The notes beneath the pieces were generated by a model. The model was not told where the DNA came from. It saw only the letters and a list, made by a program, of their open reading frames with translations, and made no database searches. From Methylococcales bacterium (lineage in GTDB: Bacteria > Pseudomonadota > Gammaproteobacteria > Methylococcales > Methylomonadaceae), in NCBI GenBank assembly GCA_026399015.1, contig JAPLRS010000023.1:1-64000 (forward strand): DNA of 64,000 nt, written 5' to 3'. Every line of letters starts with the position of its first letter. The stretch's first letter is position 1. A program made the position numbers and the translations under genes. Shown here piece by piece: positions 44,645 through 55,298 of this stretch.

Positions 44645-44840
44645 TTGCGAATATGCTATCGGGCCGGTCTCCGGGCTTATAAGTGGCGTTAACCTGAATC
44701 ATCACCTTCCCATGTTTACACACAGTGGCGTAACGATGACTCTTTACTTATATACCGTTGCGGGGGCAGCGTCGGAATTGGTATTAACCTTACCGACTTC
44801 CCGTTTAACCATTAGATTTGCTGTCTAATGGAACCTGAAA
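44645..44840 (-). ncRNA. Cobalamin riboswitch upstream of btuB
   Basis: Read on the minus strand, the region contains GACGCTGCCCCCGCAACGGT (the B12-box area), GCCACTG, GGGAAGGTG and GCCCGGAGACCGGCC in the order of the AdoCbl riboswitch. The btuB start lies about 110 nt downstream, after a short hairpin (ACAGC...GCTGT). Binding of cobalamin should lower btuB expression. Confidence 0.95.
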
Positions 44841-44913
44841 GCAGACAACTATTATAGGGTTATATTGAAACAATGCAACCAAAGAAACCCAATTGTATCG
44901 TTTTTAAGACGTA

Positions 44914-45729
44914 TTAAGACTGACAAACACGACAAAATACGGTGGACCTATTAGATATTCGTACTTCAGCTAAAAGTGTATTACAACGTACACAAGGTAA
45001 ATTTTTGCGTCCATAAACTTGTAATTGTTGTTTAAAGTAACCCGGTTTTCCGGCTTCATTCACAAAATCTCGCAAGGTTGTGCCGCCTTGTTGTATAGCG
45101 CGTTGCAATATTTCTTTTATACACGCCACCAGTAATTCAAATTCTAGCAAAGACACAACACCCGCATGCCTTTCTGGATGAATACCTGCCATAAAAAGCG
45201 CTTCATTAGCATAAATATTACCCACACCCACGACGACATGACTGTCCATAATAAAAGTCTTAACCGGCACTTTACGATTTTTAGCGCGTTTATAAAGGTA
45301 CTGTCCATCAAAATTAGTTAATAATGGCTCAGGTCCTAAATCTTTAATTAACTGATGCTCTGCAATAGGACTTGAAGTCCACAGCACTGCCCCAAAGCGT
45401 CTTTGATCATTAAATCTTAAAACCGTATCATCACTAAAAATAAAATCAATGTGATCATGTTTTTTAGGTGTTTGGCCATCAAGAATAATTCGTAAACTAC
45501 CAGACATACCCAAATGAATGATTAAAGTCCCCTTATCCGTCTTTATTAGAATGTATTTTGCTCTTCTGGCAACGGACACTACTGATAAACCGGATAAAAG
45601 CGCCTCAAGCTCTAAAGGCACAGGCCAACGCAATGAAGCTTGGCGAATTATTATTTCTTTAAATTCTAACCCTACAATATAGGGTGCTACACCACGGCAA
45701 GTGGTTTCAACTTCGGGTAATTCAGGCAT
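44914..45729 (-). CDS. mutM: Formamidopyrimidine-DNA glycosylase
   Basis: A 271-residue enzyme that removes 8-oxoguanine and nicks DNA. After the start Met come the catalytic P and E (PELPEVETTCRGVAPYIVG). The H2TH part has VGVGNIYANEALFMAGI, and the C-terminal zinc finger has CVRCNTLLAEVRISNRSTVF followed by CRVC. All key residues are present and the length is standard. Confidence 0.96.
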   Translation of the reverse strand: MPELPEVETTCRGVAPYIVGLEFKEIIIRQASLRWPVPLELEALLSGLSVVSVARRAKYILIKTDKGTLIIHLGMSGSLRIILDGQTPKKHDHIDFIFSDDTVLRFNDQRRFGAVLWTSSPIAEHQLIKDLGPEPLLTNFDGQYLYKRAKNRKVPVKTFIMDSHVVVGVGNIYANEALFMAGIHPERHAGVVSLLEFELLVACIKEILQRAIQQGGTTLRDFVNEAGKPGYFKQQLQVYGRKNLPCVRCNTLLAEVRISNRSTVFCRVCQS

Positions 45730-45894
45730 TGTTAGTGAGTCACTTATCGATAAATTGGCTTAAATATAACACGCCAACAATGACCTATAATTGTTAAAGC
45801 TGATATTTTTTACATCAATCCTTGGTAATTCTAATGCTTGTTATTATAAATCATGCCAAAATATACAATATCTTAAGAATTGATCCGAGAAATC

Positions 45895-46815
45895 ATGAAA
45901 ATCGCTATACTTTCACGCAATCCAAAACTTTACTCCACATCAAGATTAGTTGAGGCAGCTCAAGCTCGTGGGCATGAGGTAAGAGTTTTAGACGTTTTAC
46001 GCTGTTACATGAATATAACTTCCCACAACCCATCTATTCATTACCGTGGTGAAGATTTAACAGGATTCGATGCCGTGATTCCGCGTATCGGTGCTTCAGC
46101 TACTTTTTATGGCACAGCCGTCCTTAGACAATTTGAAATGATGAATGTCTTCCCGCTGAATGAGTCTGTCGCTATATCAAGATCGCGTGACAAATTACGC
46201 TCAATGCAATTACTCGCCAGAAAAGGCATAGGCTTACCAGTTACTGGTTTTGCCAACAACCCAGATGATATTGAAGATTTAATTTCGCAAGTGGGCGGAG
46301 CCCCCTTAGTGATTAAACTATTACAAGGCACCCAAGGTATTGGAGTGGTTTTAGCGGAAACACATAATGCTGCAGAAAGCGTTATTCAAGCATTTATGGG
46401 GCTTAATGCAAACATCATGGTGCAAGAATTTATTAAAGAAGCCGGTGGCAGTGATATTCGCTGTTTTGTAGTGGGTGATAAAGTCGTCGCTTCCATGAAA
46501 CGCCAAGCCGAAGAAGGTGAGTTTAGATCAAACCTGCATCGAGGTGGCACAGCCGAATTAATTCGCTTAACCCCAGAAGAAAGATCTACAGCAGTAAGAG
46601 CGGCCAAAATTATGGGGCTTAATGTCTGTGGTGTGGATATGTTACGTTCTAATCATGGTCCTGTAATTATGGAAGTTAACTCCTCACCGGGGTTACAAGG
46701 GATTGAAACCGCAAGTGGTAAAGACATTGCGGAACTTATCATCCAATTTATCGAAAAACGTTTTGAATCATTAGAAACAGCAAAAGATAAATCCCGCACC
46801 CGTGGTAAAGGTTAA
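45895..46815 (+). CDS. rimK: RimK-type ATP-grasp ligase
   Basis: 306 residues from the ATG at 45895; an in-frame TTG at 45880 adds five. It starts [23 protein letters not shown]-grasp elements: [39 protein letters not shown] and [15 protein letters not shown]. RimK adds glutamates to ribosomal protein S6; the close match over the whole length supports this, though related ligases exist. Confidence 0.9.
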   Translation: MKIAILSRNPKLYSTSRLVEAAQARGHEVRVLDVLRCYMNITSHNPSIHYRGEDLTGFDAVIPRIGASATFYGTAVLRQFEMMNVFPLNESVAISRSRDKLRSMQLLARKGIGLPVTGFANNPDDIEDLISQVGGAPLVIKLLQGTQGIGVVLAETHNAAESVIQAFMGLNANIMVQEFIKEAGGSDIRCFVVGDKVVASMKRQAEEGEFRSNLHRGGTAELIRLTPEERSTAVRAAKIMGLNVCGVDMLRSNHGPVIMEVNSSPGLQGIETASGKDIAELIIQFIEKRFESLETAKDKSRTRGKG

Positions 46816-47099
46816 ATAACCGTTACTAACAGCGCAAAAACAAACGCTGCAATTACATAAAGAGACAATAAGGCTGTATTTGATAATCCAGCCTTAAATG
46901 CTTTAAACTCAGCACCTAAGCCCTGTTTTATTGTTTCAGCACCCCAGACTCGTTTAAGAAAACCTTTAAAGGTTTTTTGTTCTTCGTAAAACTCCTCAGC
47001 CGCTAACAACTCCGCTAATGTTGGATAAAACACTCCACACTGCGCGCACCGCACGTCATTTTGCACCTGTACCGCACCACAAGTTTGACATTTTTTCAT
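46812..47099 (-). CDS. Zinc-ribbon membrane protein
   Basis: A 95-residue protein. Four cysteines in KKCQTCGAV and [10 protein letters not shown] (two CxxC pairs) form a zinc ribbon at the N-terminus, followed by a helical linker and one membrane helix (about residues 73-93). The function is unknown. It overlaps the rimK stop by four bases in a tail-to-tail arrangement. Confidence 0.65.
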   Translation of the reverse strand: MKKCQTCGAVQVQNDVRCAQCGVFYPTLAELLAAEEFYEEQKTFKGFLKRVWGAETIKQGLGAEFKAFKAGLSNTALLSLYVIAAFVFALLVTVI

Positions 47100-47429
47100 T
47101 TATAACCGCTCCTAAGCCTTCTTTATGATCTTTTTACCCTCACAATCACCTAGAACCTAGGTTTTTTGTGCATTTTTTGTTGATAATGATGCCAGCAATG
47201 TTATTATCTAGACACGCGTGTTTTGCAGAGCCTTTTGTACGTTCAAAGCACTTAAATATCTGGCTTTATAAATCTTTAAACACCGAGGTGACTACTTATT
47301 AAATTCAGTTTGATTATTTTACCCTCAAATAATCCAGCTTTAAATCAGGGCATAAACCAAAATACCATGAAAAGGGTTTATGCATTTTATCTTGCTCATC
47401 TTTTTTAAAAACTCTACTAGGAGCTAATT
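47100..47429. promoter_or_regulatory. acnB upstream region with two hairpins
   Basis: No gene is seen. A small hairpin with T6 (ACCTAG/CTAGGT, 47148-47167) is near the left end. A second stem GCATAAACC (47350-47358) / GGTTTATGC (47375-47383) lies about 45 nt before the AGGAG ribosome site of acnB and could act in its mRNA leader. Confidence 0.4.
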
Positions 47430-49997
47430 ATGCTAAAACAGTACCGCCAACATGTTGAAGAACGCGCTAGCGAAGGTGTTGTGCCTAAACCACTTGATGC
47501 TGAACAAACCACTGCTTTAGTTGAATTAATTAAAAATCCTCCCCAAGGTGAAGAAGAATTTATTCTCGATCTATTAGCAAACCGAATTCCTGCGGGTGTA
47601 GATGAAGCCGCTTATGTAAAAGCCAGCTTTTTAACAGCCATAGCCAAAGGTGAAGCCTTTTCACCTATCTTAAACGCGGAAGATGCCACAGAATTATTAG
47701 GCACTATGCTAGGTGGTTATAACATAACCCCTTTGATTGATTTATTAGACAATCCAACACTTGCCCCTATTGCGGTTAAAGGCCTATCACATACTTTACT
47801 TATCTTTGATGCGTTTCATGACATCGAAGCTAAAGCTAAAGGCGGTAACATTGCTGCTCAGCAAATTATTCAATCATGGGCAGATGCAGAATGGTTTACT
47901 GTTAAACCACCGGTCGCAGACAAAACTACTGTTACAGTTTTTAAAGTGACTGGCGAAACCAATACGGATGATTTATCACCCGCACCGGATGCTTGGTCAA
48001 GACCTGATATTCCTTTACACGCCAAAGCGATGTTAAAAATACCGAGAGAAGGTATTACTAATGCGGAAGAACAAATCGAAGCATTACAAGAAAAAGGCTT
48101 CCCCGTTGCTTATGTAGGCGATGTAGTTGGTACAGGCTCTTCTCGTAAATCAGCCACTAACTCAGTGCTATGGTACATCGGTAACGACATTCCTTTTATT
48201 CCTAACAAACGCGATGGTGGTGTGTGTATCGGTGGCAAAATTGCTCCAATCTTTTTCAACACCATGGAAGACTCGGGCGCACTCCCCTTTGAATGTGATG
48301 TCACTAACCTAGCCATGGGTGATGTAATTGACATCTATGTCTATGAAGGTGTGATTAAACGCCATGACACCGATGAAGTGATTTGTAACTTTGCCTTAAA
48401 AACTGACATTATTCTTGATGAAGTTCGAGCAGGCGGCCGAATTCCGTTAATTATCGGCCGTGGTTTAACTGACAGGGCCAGAAAGTCTCTTGGCTTAGGC
48501 GCCTCTGAAGTGTTCTTAAGACCAACCACAGAAGAAGAAACCAACAAAGGCTTTACACTGGCTCAAAAAATTGTGGGCAAAGCCTGTGGGGTTAAAGGCG
48601 TGCGTCCAAATACGTATTGCGAACCTTACATGTCAACTGTGGGCTCACAAGATACGACAGGCCCTATGACCAGAGACGAGCTAAAAGACCTTGCTTGTTT
48701 AGGTTTTTCTGCTGACTTAGTAATGCAATCATTCTGTCATACCGCTGCTTATCCAAAACCAGTAGACGTGACTATGCAGCATACCCTACCCGATTTTATT
48801 ATGAATCGTGGCGGTGTTTCCTTACGACCTGGTGATGGAATTATTCACTCTTGGTTAAACCGTATGTTATTACCAGATACTGTCGGTACGGGCGGTGACT
48901 CGCATACGCGTTTTCCTTTAGGTATCTCATTTCCAGCGGGTTCTGGCTTAGTGGCGTTTGCCGCTGCAACAGGGGTTATGCCTTTGGATATGCCAGAATC
49001 AGTATTAGTGCGTTTTACGGGTGAAATGCAACCGGGTATTACTTTAAGAGACATGGTTAACGCGATTCCGTATGCGGCTATTAAACGTGGCTTACTAACC
49101 ATTGATAAAAAAGGTAAGAAAAATGTCTTCTCTGGCCGTATCTTAGAGATTGAAGGCTTACCTGATTTAAAAGTTGAACAAGCGTTTGAACTTTCAGATG
49201 CTTCTGCAGAACGTTCAGCAGGGGGCTGTACTATCCGTTTAAATGAAGCACCGATTCGTGAGTATTTAAACTCAAACATCACTTTATTAAAATGGATGAT
49301 AGCAGAGGGTTATGGTGATGAACGCACCTTAAAACGCCGGATTAACAGCATGGAAGACTGGTTAACTAACCCAGTATTACTAGAACCAGATGCGGATGCT
49401 GAATATTTCGAGATTATTGAAATCAATATGAACGAAATCACCGAACCACTACTCGCCTGCCCTAATGACCCGGATGATATTAAGCCCTTATCTGAAGTAG
49501 CAGGCACTAAGATTGATGAAGTATTTTTAGGGTCTTGTATGACGAATATTGGTCACTTTAGAGCGGCTGGTAAATTACTTGAACAACAAAAAGGTGAGTT
49601 ACCCACACGTTTATGGGTTGCTCCTCCTACAAAAATGGATCAAACCCAATTAACCGAAGAAGGCTATTACAGTACTTTTGGTAAAGCCGGTGCTAGGATG
49701 GAAATGCCTGGGTGTTCATTGTGTATGGGTAACCAAGCGCGAGTAGGTGAAAACACTACCGTTGTTTCAACATCAACGCGTAACTTCCCTAACCGTTTAG
49801 GTAATGGCGCTAATGTGTATTTATCTTCTGCTGAGCTTGCTGCTGTCTGTTCTTTATTAGGTAAAATACCATCTGTTGAAGAGTATATGGTCTATGCAGA
49901 ACAAATCAGTAGTTCTGCTGAGGAATCTTATAAATACCTCAACTTTAATCAACTTTCTAACTATCAAAAGAAAGCTGACACCATAGCAACGCATTAA
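47430..49997 (+). CDS. acnB: Aconitate hydratase B
   Basis: An 855-residue citric acid cycle enzyme that isomerises citrate. The N-terminal helical domain ([20 protein letters not shown]) is specific to AcnB. The iron-sulfur cysteines are in the [10 protein letters not shown] region (single cysteine) and in [12 protein letters not shown]. Substrate motifs include [20 protein letters not shown] and [14 protein letters not shown]. The ribosome site is AGGAG about 7 nt before the ATG. It is transcribed alone. Confidence 0.96.
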   Translation: MLKQYRQHVEERASEGVVPKPLDAEQTTALVELIKNPPQGEEEFILDLLANRIPAGVDEAAYVKASFLTAIAKGEAFSPILNAEDATELLGTMLGGYNITPLIDLLDNPTLAPIAVKGLSHTLLIFDAFHDIEAKAKGGNIAAQQIIQSWADAEWFTVKPPVADKTTVTVFKVTGETNTDDLSPAPDAWSRPDIPLHAKAMLKIPREGITNAEEQIEALQEKGFPVAYVGDVVGTGSSRKSATNSVLWYIGNDIPFIPNKRDGGVCIGGKIAPIFFNTMEDSGALPFECDVTNLAMGDVIDIYVYEGVIKRHDTDEVICNFALKTDIILDEVRAGGRIPLIIGRGLTDRARKSLGLGASEVFLRPTTEEETNKGFTLAQKIVGKACGVKGVRPNTYCEPYMSTVGSQDTTGPMTRDELKDLACLGFSADLVMQSFCHTAAYPKPVDVTMQHTLPDFIMNRGGVSLRPGDGIIHSWLNRMLLPDTVGTGGDSHTRFPLGISFPAGSGLVAFAAATGVMPLDMPESVLVRFTGEMQPGITLRDMVNAIPYAAIKRGLLTIDKKGKKNVFSGRILEIEGLPDLKVEQAFELSDASAERSAGGCTIRLNEAPIREYLNSNITLLKWMIAEGYGDERTLKRRINSMEDWLTNPVLLEPDADAEYFEIIEINMNEITEPLLACPNDPDDIKPLSEVAGTKIDEVFLGSCMTNIGHFRAAGKLLEQQKGELPTRLWVAPPTKMDQTQLTEEGYYSTFGKAGARMEMPGCSLCMGNQARVGENTTVVSTSTRNFPNRLGNGANVYLSSAELAAVCSLLGKIPSVEEYMVYAEQISSSAEESYKYLNFNQLSNYQKKADTIATH

Positions 49998-50012
49998 TCG
50001 TCATCATTATGA

Positions 50013-50047
50013 GCGTGTGTAAATCTAAATAGTAGGTTTACACACGC
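50013..50047 (+). terminator. Stem-loop after acnB
   Basis: GCGTGTGTAAA (50013-50023) pairs perfectly with TTTACACACGC (50037-50047); the loop is 13 nt and CTTATTTG follows. It is a likely transcription end for acnB. Confidence 0.6.
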
Positions 50048-50110
50048 CTTATTTGTAGCTCCATTCATCATAAAACTCAATAGTAGAGCTTACCCTGATT
50101 TTACACCATT

Positions 50111-50578
50111 ATGATCCGCAAACCTCTGCCGTTTAAAGACTCCTTGTCTTACTCCAATAAGACCATGGCGTTTTATTACCAACAAATTAACAACCAGCAA
50201 CTACTATTAAAAAATATTAAAGACGTATTACCCAAAAATTTAGCTGAGCAAGCTCGGCACTGCGTCATAAAAGAGAAAAAGTTATTAATCTATACTGAAT
50301 CAGCCATCTGGGCATCGCAATTACGCTTTTACGAACACATGATCTTGTCAGCCATCAACCCGCTAACTAGAACCCGTATTGAAAACATGCAGACTAAAGT
50401 TTTAACAACGCCTGCACACAACAGATTTTTAAACATTAGAAAGCCAAAACTACCGTCTACAGACAAAATAAAATTATTAAAAGCCGACAGTATGGCAATA
50501 GAAGACACACAACTCAGAAACGCCCTACAAAAATTAAGCAACACACTAGAAAAACTGTCAGCCGTATCTGGCAAATGA
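50111..50578 (+). CDS. DciA-like (DUF721) replicative helicase loader
   Basis: A 155-residue protein. LLKNIKDVLPKNLAEQARHC and LLIYTESAIWASQLRFYEHM fit the DUF721/DciA domain (the hallmark is SAxWAxxLRF). DciA helps load DnaB helicase in bacteria lacking DnaC. The C-terminal 60 residues are low in recognisable features. It is convergent with lpxC, a common neighbourhood for this family. Confidence 0.8.
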   Translation: MIRKPLPFKDSLSYSNKTMAFYYQQINNQQLLLKNIKDVLPKNLAEQARHCVIKEKKLLIYTESAIWASQLRFYEHMILSAINPLTRTRIENMQTKVLTTPAHNRFLNIRKPKLPSTDKIKLLKADSMAIEDTQLRNALQKLSNTLEKLSAVSGK

Positions 50579-50639
50579 TTCAAGCTTGATTATAAATAAT
50601 GGCTTGTATAATAATAGCGTATAAGGAGGAGTATTAAAC

Positions 50640-50753
50640 TTGGCGCGGAGAGGAATATTTGTGCAGTGCTATGTTTGGTGCAATAACATGTTTGGTGCGC
50701 TTCACTATCGTTCAGCACACCCTATGTCTAGATATTCTATAATTGAGCTTTAG
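50640..50753 (+). CDS. Possible 37-residue protein with strong ribosome site
   Basis: AAGGAGGAG at 50623-50631 is followed 8 nt later by a TTG that opens 37 codons (LARRGIFVQCYVWCNNMFGA, then LHYRSAHPMSRYSIIEL). The ribosome site is the best in the area, but the peptide looks like a degenerate dispersed repeat (HYRSAHPMS is a phrase I have seen in spurious ORFs). It is listed as doubtful. Confidence 0.25.
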   Translation: MARRGIFVQCYVWCNNMFGALHYRSAHPMSRYSIIEL

Positions 50754-50821
50754 ATTACTAGTCAGTCAATATTAATACTTACTAAATATTTTTACTGACT
50801 AAGTATTGATATTTATTAAAT

Positions 50822-51745
50822 CTATTCTGGTAATCTTGGGGATTCAGCTGAACGCATAAACGAGATAGGAGCGTCTTGTTCATCTGTAAAAGTTACCATT
50901 TCCCATGCTTCGGTGTCTTCTAATAATGCTCTTAGCAACTTATTATTTAAACCATGACCTGATTTGTAACCGGTAAATTGTCCAATCAAGCTGTGGCCTA
51001 ATAAATAAAGATCGCCAATTGCATCAAGAATTTTGTGTTTTACAAATTCATCTGCGCAACGCAAACCGTCTTCATTTAAGACTTTATCTTCATCAACCAC
51101 AATCGCATTATCTAAGCTTCCACCTAAGGCTAAGTTGTTTTCTCTTAACATATCAATGTCTTTCATAAAGCCGAATGTTCGAGCACGACTTACTTCTTTA
51201 ACAAAAGTTGTTGAAGAGAAGTCCATGGTAGCTGTTTTCAGATGATCTTCAAAAGCTGGGTGTTCAAAATCAATGGTAAAGGTCACTTTAAAACCGTCAA
51301 AAGGTTCAAATGCGGCCCACTTATCACCTTCTTCAACTTTGATAGGACGCTTGATGCGTATATATTGTTTTGGACAATCTTGTTCTTCTACACCCGCTGA
51401 TTGCAATAAGAACACAAAAGGTCCAGCACTACCATCCATAATGGGCACTTCTGCCGCACTGACATCAATAATGGCATTATCAATACCTAAACCAGCAAAC
51501 GCTGACAATAAGTGTTCGATAGTAGAAATTTTTACGTCGCCCGACACTAGCGTTGTAGATAGCACGGTTTCACCCACATTTTTTGGGGTTGCTTTAATAG
51601 TAACTGGCTCTGCTAGATCAACTCTTCGAAATATAATTCCGGAATTCGCTTCGGCAGGTTGTATAGTTAAATATACCTTTTCTCCAGTATGGAGACCTAC
51701 CCCAGTGGCTCGTATCGTATTTTTTAAAGTTCTCTGTTTAATCAT
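50822..51745 (-). CDS. lpxC: UDP-3-O-acyl-N-acetylglucosamine deacetylase
   Basis: A 307-residue zinc enzyme for the committed step of lipid A synthesis. It starts [20 protein letters not shown]. Zinc histidines are in [20 protein letters not shown] and [15 protein letters not shown] (H and D). Length and motifs match E. coli LpxC. It is divergent from zapE and convergent with the DciA-like gene. Confidence 0.96.
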   Translation of the reverse strand: MIKQRTLKNTIRATGVGLHTGEKVYLTIQPAEANSGIIFRRVDLAEPVTIKATPKNVGETVLSTTLVSGDVKISTIEHLLSAFAGLGIDNAIIDVSAAEVPIMDGSAGPFVFLLQSAGVEEQDCPKQYIRIKRPIKVEEGDKWAAFEPFDGFKVTFTIDFEHPAFEDHLKTATMDFSSTTFVKEVSRARTFGFMKDIDMLRENNLALGGSLDNAIVVDEDKVLNEDGLRCADEFVKHKILDAIGDLYLLGHSLIGQFTGYKSGHGLNNKLLRALLEDTEAWEMVTFTDEQDAPISFMRSAESPRLPE

Positions 51746-51981
51746 ATATTCAATGAAGCCAATAAAGTCTAAAAGCGGAAAATTCTACCACAATACAGAC
51801 AAAAAGTATTACATCGACACCTAGCAAGCTTTGCAATCAGTTAAATATGCACCAATAATCAAGCTAAAATAGGCCACATTTATATTAAAAATCAATTAAT
51901 TATTACTAAGATCATAATTTGATATAGCCTGTATGACGCAAATAATGCTAGTCTACGGGTCTCTTCCTTATTTCTGCTTAT

Positions 51982-53088
51982 ATGCTTAAAAGATATTTTC
52001 GTAAAGTTAGTCAAGCTAACAAGCCTCAGCAGACTCATTTATTAAAAGATATCTATCATCAATGGGTAGCTGAACAACGCATCCAATTTGATACCACGCA
52101 ATTAGAAATTCTTGAACATCTGCAAATCACACTTGATCAGCTTAATACAAAAAAGCCAGTGCCCAAACAGCAAAGTTTGTATCTGTATGGTGATGTAGGT
52201 CGTGGTAAATCAATGTTGATGCAACTGTTTTATGAGGCCTGCTCCAGCCCCCAAAAAAAGCGCTTTCACTATAGCCAGTTTATGTCGGAATTGCATGCCT
52301 ACGCCCATGCAAGCGCTCAACTTAATAAAACCGAAATCATCACGGCCTATGCTAATCAATTAAACTCCGAACTACAGTTATTATTTATTGATGAGTTTTA
52401 TGTCACTGATATTGCCGATGCCATGCTCTTAGAGCGATTATTTACGCGTCTATTTGAGCTAAACATCACTATTGTGATGACGTCTAATAGACATCCTAAT
52501 GATCTATATCAAGGTGGTATTCAAAAAGCCCAATTTGCAAAGTTTACCGACCTACTTCAACACAACGCTAAAATCCTAACTTTAAATTCAGATAAGGATT
52601 ATCGATTATCGTACTTAAAATCAGCTCAACAAGTTTTCTACTCCCCTTTAGATGCAGGTGCCGATGAGTTTATAAGACATTCTTACCATCAACTCACTGA
52701 TGATGCGCCTTTAAAACCCCATAGTATAAAATCATTAGGTAGAACCATTGCTTTAACTGCTGCGTATCAAGATATTGTGCTCACTGATTTTAATGAACTC
52801 TGTGAACAGCCACTGGGCAGTTATGACTATATTGAAATGACTAAGCAATTCAAGGTGGTTATTATGGCTAACATACCTAAGTTATCTTATGAGAAGCGTA
52901 ACCAAGCAAAACGCTTTATGACTTTAATTGATGCACTGTATGAACATAATGTAAAATTGATTTGTAGTGCAGAAACCCCAGTGGAAGATTTATATGTTGA
53001 TGGGGATGGGGTATTTGAGTTTAAACGCACAGTATCAAGACTGATAGAAATGCAAGCTCAAAACTATTTAGATTCTGGCCACAACTAA
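51982..53088 (+). CDS. zapE: Cell division ATPase ZapE (AFG1-like)
   Basis: A 368-residue AAA-type ATPase. Walker A is YGDVGRGKSMLMQLFYEA and Walker B is LLFIDEFYVTDIADA, followed by IVMTSNRHPNDLY. ZapE acts at the divisome in stress and destabilises FtsZ polymers in E. coli. The length is typical. It starts about 240 bp from lpxC on the opposite strand. Confidence 0.9.
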   Translation: MLKRYFRKVSQANKPQQTHLLKDIYHQWVAEQRIQFDTTQLEILEHLQITLDQLNTKKPVPKQQSLYLYGDVGRGKSMLMQLFYEACSSPQKKRFHYSQFMSELHAYAHASAQLNKTEIITAYANQLNSELQLLFIDEFYVTDIADAMLLERLFTRLFELNITIVMTSNRHPNDLYQGGIQKAQFAKFTDLLQHNAKILTLNSDKDYRLSYLKSAQQVFYSPLDAGADEFIRHSYHQLTDDAPLKPHSIKSLGRTIALTAAYQDIVLTDFNELCEQPLGSYDYIEMTKQFKVVIMANIPKLSYEKRNQAKRFMTLIDALYEHNVKLICSAETPVEDLYVDGDGVFEFKRTVSRLIEMQAQNYLDSGHN

Positions 53089-53121
53089 GCGATATAACTC
53101 TACTTAAACTCAGGTAAATCA

Positions 53122-53682
53122 ATGGTAACATTAACTACACCCGTTTGTGACTTTGGAAAAAAAGCCATAGACTTCAAATTATTAGGCGTTGATAACCGTG
53201 TTTGGACATTAGAAGACTGCATGGGTGAAAAAGGACTATTAGTCATGTTTATTTCTAATCATTGCCCTTATGTTAAAGCAGTACAACCCCGCTTAATTAG
53301 AGATACTTTCGAGTTAAAGCAATTAGGTATTAATACAGTAGCTATTATGCCAAATGATACCGTTGCTTATCCTGAAGACTCTTTTGAAAACATGCAAATC
53401 ATTAGCGCCAATAACAACTACAGTTTTCCTTATTTACTTGATGAAACTCAAGAAGTTGCCCATCAATACGACGCTATCTGCACACCTGACTTTTTTGGTT
53501 ATAACAATAACTATGAATTACAGTACAGAGGCCGATTAGATGCTACCGGCAGAAATGTAGACATTACCGATAGTCCTCGCGAACTATTTGAAGCCATGAA
53601 ATTAGTCGCCGAAACGGGTCATGGCCCTAAGGAACAAACACCTAGCATTGGCTGTTCCATCAAATGGAAACAAGAATCTTAA
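53122..53682 (+). CDS. Thioredoxin-fold (redoxin/AhpC-like) protein
   Basis: A 186-residue protein. The active segment MFISNHCPYVKAVQPRL has a single cysteine and is seen in a redoxin subfamily often annotated as a thioredoxin-family protein. IAIMPNDTVAYPEDSFENMQ-like text and YAICTPDFFGYNNNYELQYR-like text fit peroxiredoxin-type strands. A second cysteine lies near the end (SIGCSIKWK). Precise substrate unknown. It follows zapE by 33 bp. Confidence 0.75.
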   Translation: MVTLTTPVCDFGKKAIDFKLLGVDNRVWTLEDCMGEKGLLVMFISNHCPYVKAVQPRLIRDTFELKQLGINTVAIMPNDTVAYPEDSFENMQIISANNNYSFPYLLDETQEVAHQYDAICTPDFFGYNNNYELQYRGRLDATGRNVDITDSPRELFEAMKLVAETGHGPKEQTPSIGCSIKWKQES

Positions 53683-53747
53683 GCCAACAAATTTATCATC
53701 TTAAACCACTTTAAACTTAATTAATAAACCCAAAAGAGAGTAAAAAT

Positions 53748-54920
53748 ATGTCAATTAAACGAATGGTAGATCTTGATTTATCAGGAAAAAGAGTATTAAT
53801 CCGTCAAGATTTAAACGTGCCTGTTAAAAATGGTCAAGTAACCAGCGATATCAGAATTCAGGCGAGTGTTCCTACTATCGAAAAAGCCTTAGAAAAAGGC
53901 GCTGCCGTTATATTACTCTCTCACCTTGGCCGTCCTGTTGAAGGCCAATATGATGACGAATCTTCCTTAAAACCAGTTGCTGAGCGCTTAGCAAGTTTAT
54001 TAGGCAAACCAGTTCGTTTGGAAAAAGATTGGATAGATGGCGTTTCTATTGCACCAGGTGAAGTGGTACTTTGTGAAAATGTGCGCTTTAACCTAGGCGA
54101 AGAAAAAAACAGTGACGAATTAGGTCAAAAAATGGCTGCTCTTTGTGACATTTTTGTAATGGATGCTTTTGGTACTGCTCATAGAGCGCAAGCCTCTACA
54201 CACAGCGTTGCTAAATATGCACCTATCGCTTGTGCTGGCCCACTATTAGGCAATGAATTAGACGCATTAGGTAAAGCCCTTGAAACTCCAACTAAACCCT
54301 TAGTGGCTATTGTTGGTGGTTCTAAAGTTTCAACAAAATTAACTGTCTTAAAATCTCTTTCAGAAAAAGTTGACCAACTGATTGTAGGTGGCGGGATTGC
54401 AAATACTTTTATTGCAGCGGCGGGTTACCCAGTTGGCAAATCACTTTATGAAGCCGATTTAATAGATGAAGCCAAAGAACTTATTGCGGCTGCAAAAAAA
54501 GCCGGTTCTGACATCCCCATTCCAGTAGATGTTGTCTGTGCAAAAGAATTCTCAGAAACTGCTGCAGCCACTATCAAAAAAGTAGCTGATGTAGAAGCAG
54601 ATGATCTTATTTTAGATATTGGACCTGACACTGCAAAACTTTATGCTGAGATTTTAAAATCTGCCGGCACTATTGTTTGGAATGGTCCCGTTGGTGTTTT
54701 CGAAATAGAACAATTTAGTCATGGTACGCAATCATTATCTAAAGCGATTGCTGAAAGTACTGCTTTTTCAATTGCGGGCGGTGGAGACACTTTAGCTGCT
54801 ATCGACAAATACGGCATTAATGACGATGTTTCTTACACTTCTACAGGTGGTGGGGCATTTTTAGAGTTCTTAGAAGGTAAAGAATTACCTGCTGTTGCGA
54901 TATTAAAGTCCAGAGGCTAA
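53748..54920 (+). CDS. pgk: Phosphoglycerate kinase
   Basis: A 390-residue glycolytic enzyme. It contains [58 protein letters not shown] and [11 protein letters not shown], covering substrate and nucleotide sites. The ribosome site AAGAGAG lies 8-10 nt before the ATG. The gene appears to stand alone, with two stem-loops downstream. Confidence 0.96.
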   Translation: MSIKRMVDLDLSGKRVLIRQDLNVPVKNGQVTSDIRIQASVPTIEKALEKGAAVILLSHLGRPVEGQYDDESSLKPVAERLASLLGKPVRLEKDWIDGVSIAPGEVVLCENVRFNLGEEKNSDELGQKMAALCDIFVMDAFGTAHRAQASTHSVAKYAPIACAGPLLGNELDALGKALETPTKPLVAIVGGSKVSTKLTVLKSLSEKVDQLIVGGGIANTFIAAAGYPVGKSLYEADLIDEAKELIAAAKKAGSDIPIPVDVVCAKEFSETAAATIKKVADVEADDLILDIGPDTAKLYAEILKSAGTIVWNGPVGVFEIEQFSHGTQSLSKAIAESTAFSIAGGGDTLAAIDKYGINDDVSYTSTGGGAFLEFLEGKELPAVAILKSRG

Positions 54921-54929
54921 ACAAGCTAA

Positions 54930-54963
54930 AGCGCGTAGCGTCTGCTCCTTGACCTTACGCGCT
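54930..54963 (+). terminator. Stem-loop after pgk
   Basis: AGCGCGTA (54930-54937) pairs with TACGCGCT (54956-54963) 10 bp after the pgk stop. There is no T-run. A second hairpin follows at 54999. Confidence 0.45.
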
Positions 54964-54998
54964 ATAACTTGTACCCTGTACATGACGAATTTATTACC

Positions 54999-55022
54999 AG
55001 CCTGAATTATTCAGGCTGAATG
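54999..55022 (+). terminator. Stem-loop between pgk and rpoZ
   Basis: AGCCTGAA (54999-55006) / TTCAGGCT (55010-55017) with a 3-nt loop, followed a few bases later by T5 (GAATGCTTTTTAC). It lies 30 bp before the rpoZ start. Confidence 0.5.
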
Positions 55023-55046
55023 CTTTTTACTTATTTAGGTTTAATA

Positions 55047-55286
55047 ATGGCTAGAGTTACAATTGAAGATTGTTTAGAAAATGTAGAAAACCGTTTCAAA
55101 TTAGTTTTGTTAGCAAGCACAAGAGCACGACAATTAAATCACGGTGCAACTGAATTTGTACCAAGAGGCAAAGATAAAGACACTGTTGTGGCTTTACGTG
55201 AAATTGCTGCTGGCCATGTAACAATTGATAACATAGCTCTTCTTCATCGTGTAGGCGAATCACACGACCATAACGCAATGTTCTAA
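55047..55286 (+). CDS. rpoZ: RNA polymerase omega subunit
   Basis: 79 residues from the ATG at 55047 ([20 protein letters not shown]). A longer frame from 55020 is not needed. The text continues [13 protein letters not shown] and [13 protein letters not shown], the omega consensus. Omega stabilises beta-prime and, with spoT next to it, is linked to the ppGpp response. It forms an operon with spoT, 12 bp apart. Confidence 0.95.
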   Translation: MARVTIEDCLENVENRFKLVLLASTRARQLNHGATEFVPRGKDKDTVVALREIAAGHVTIDNIALLHRVGESHDHNAMF

Positions 55287-55298
55287 ATATCTCTGCCT

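Noticed and set aside
48845-49282. Minus-strand 145-residue protein inside acnB
   Set aside because: A shadow frame of acnB without domain features; acnB is certain here.
51273-51824. Plus-strand 183-residue protein opposite lpxC
   Set aside because: A shadow frame of lpxC, which has all catalytic motifs.
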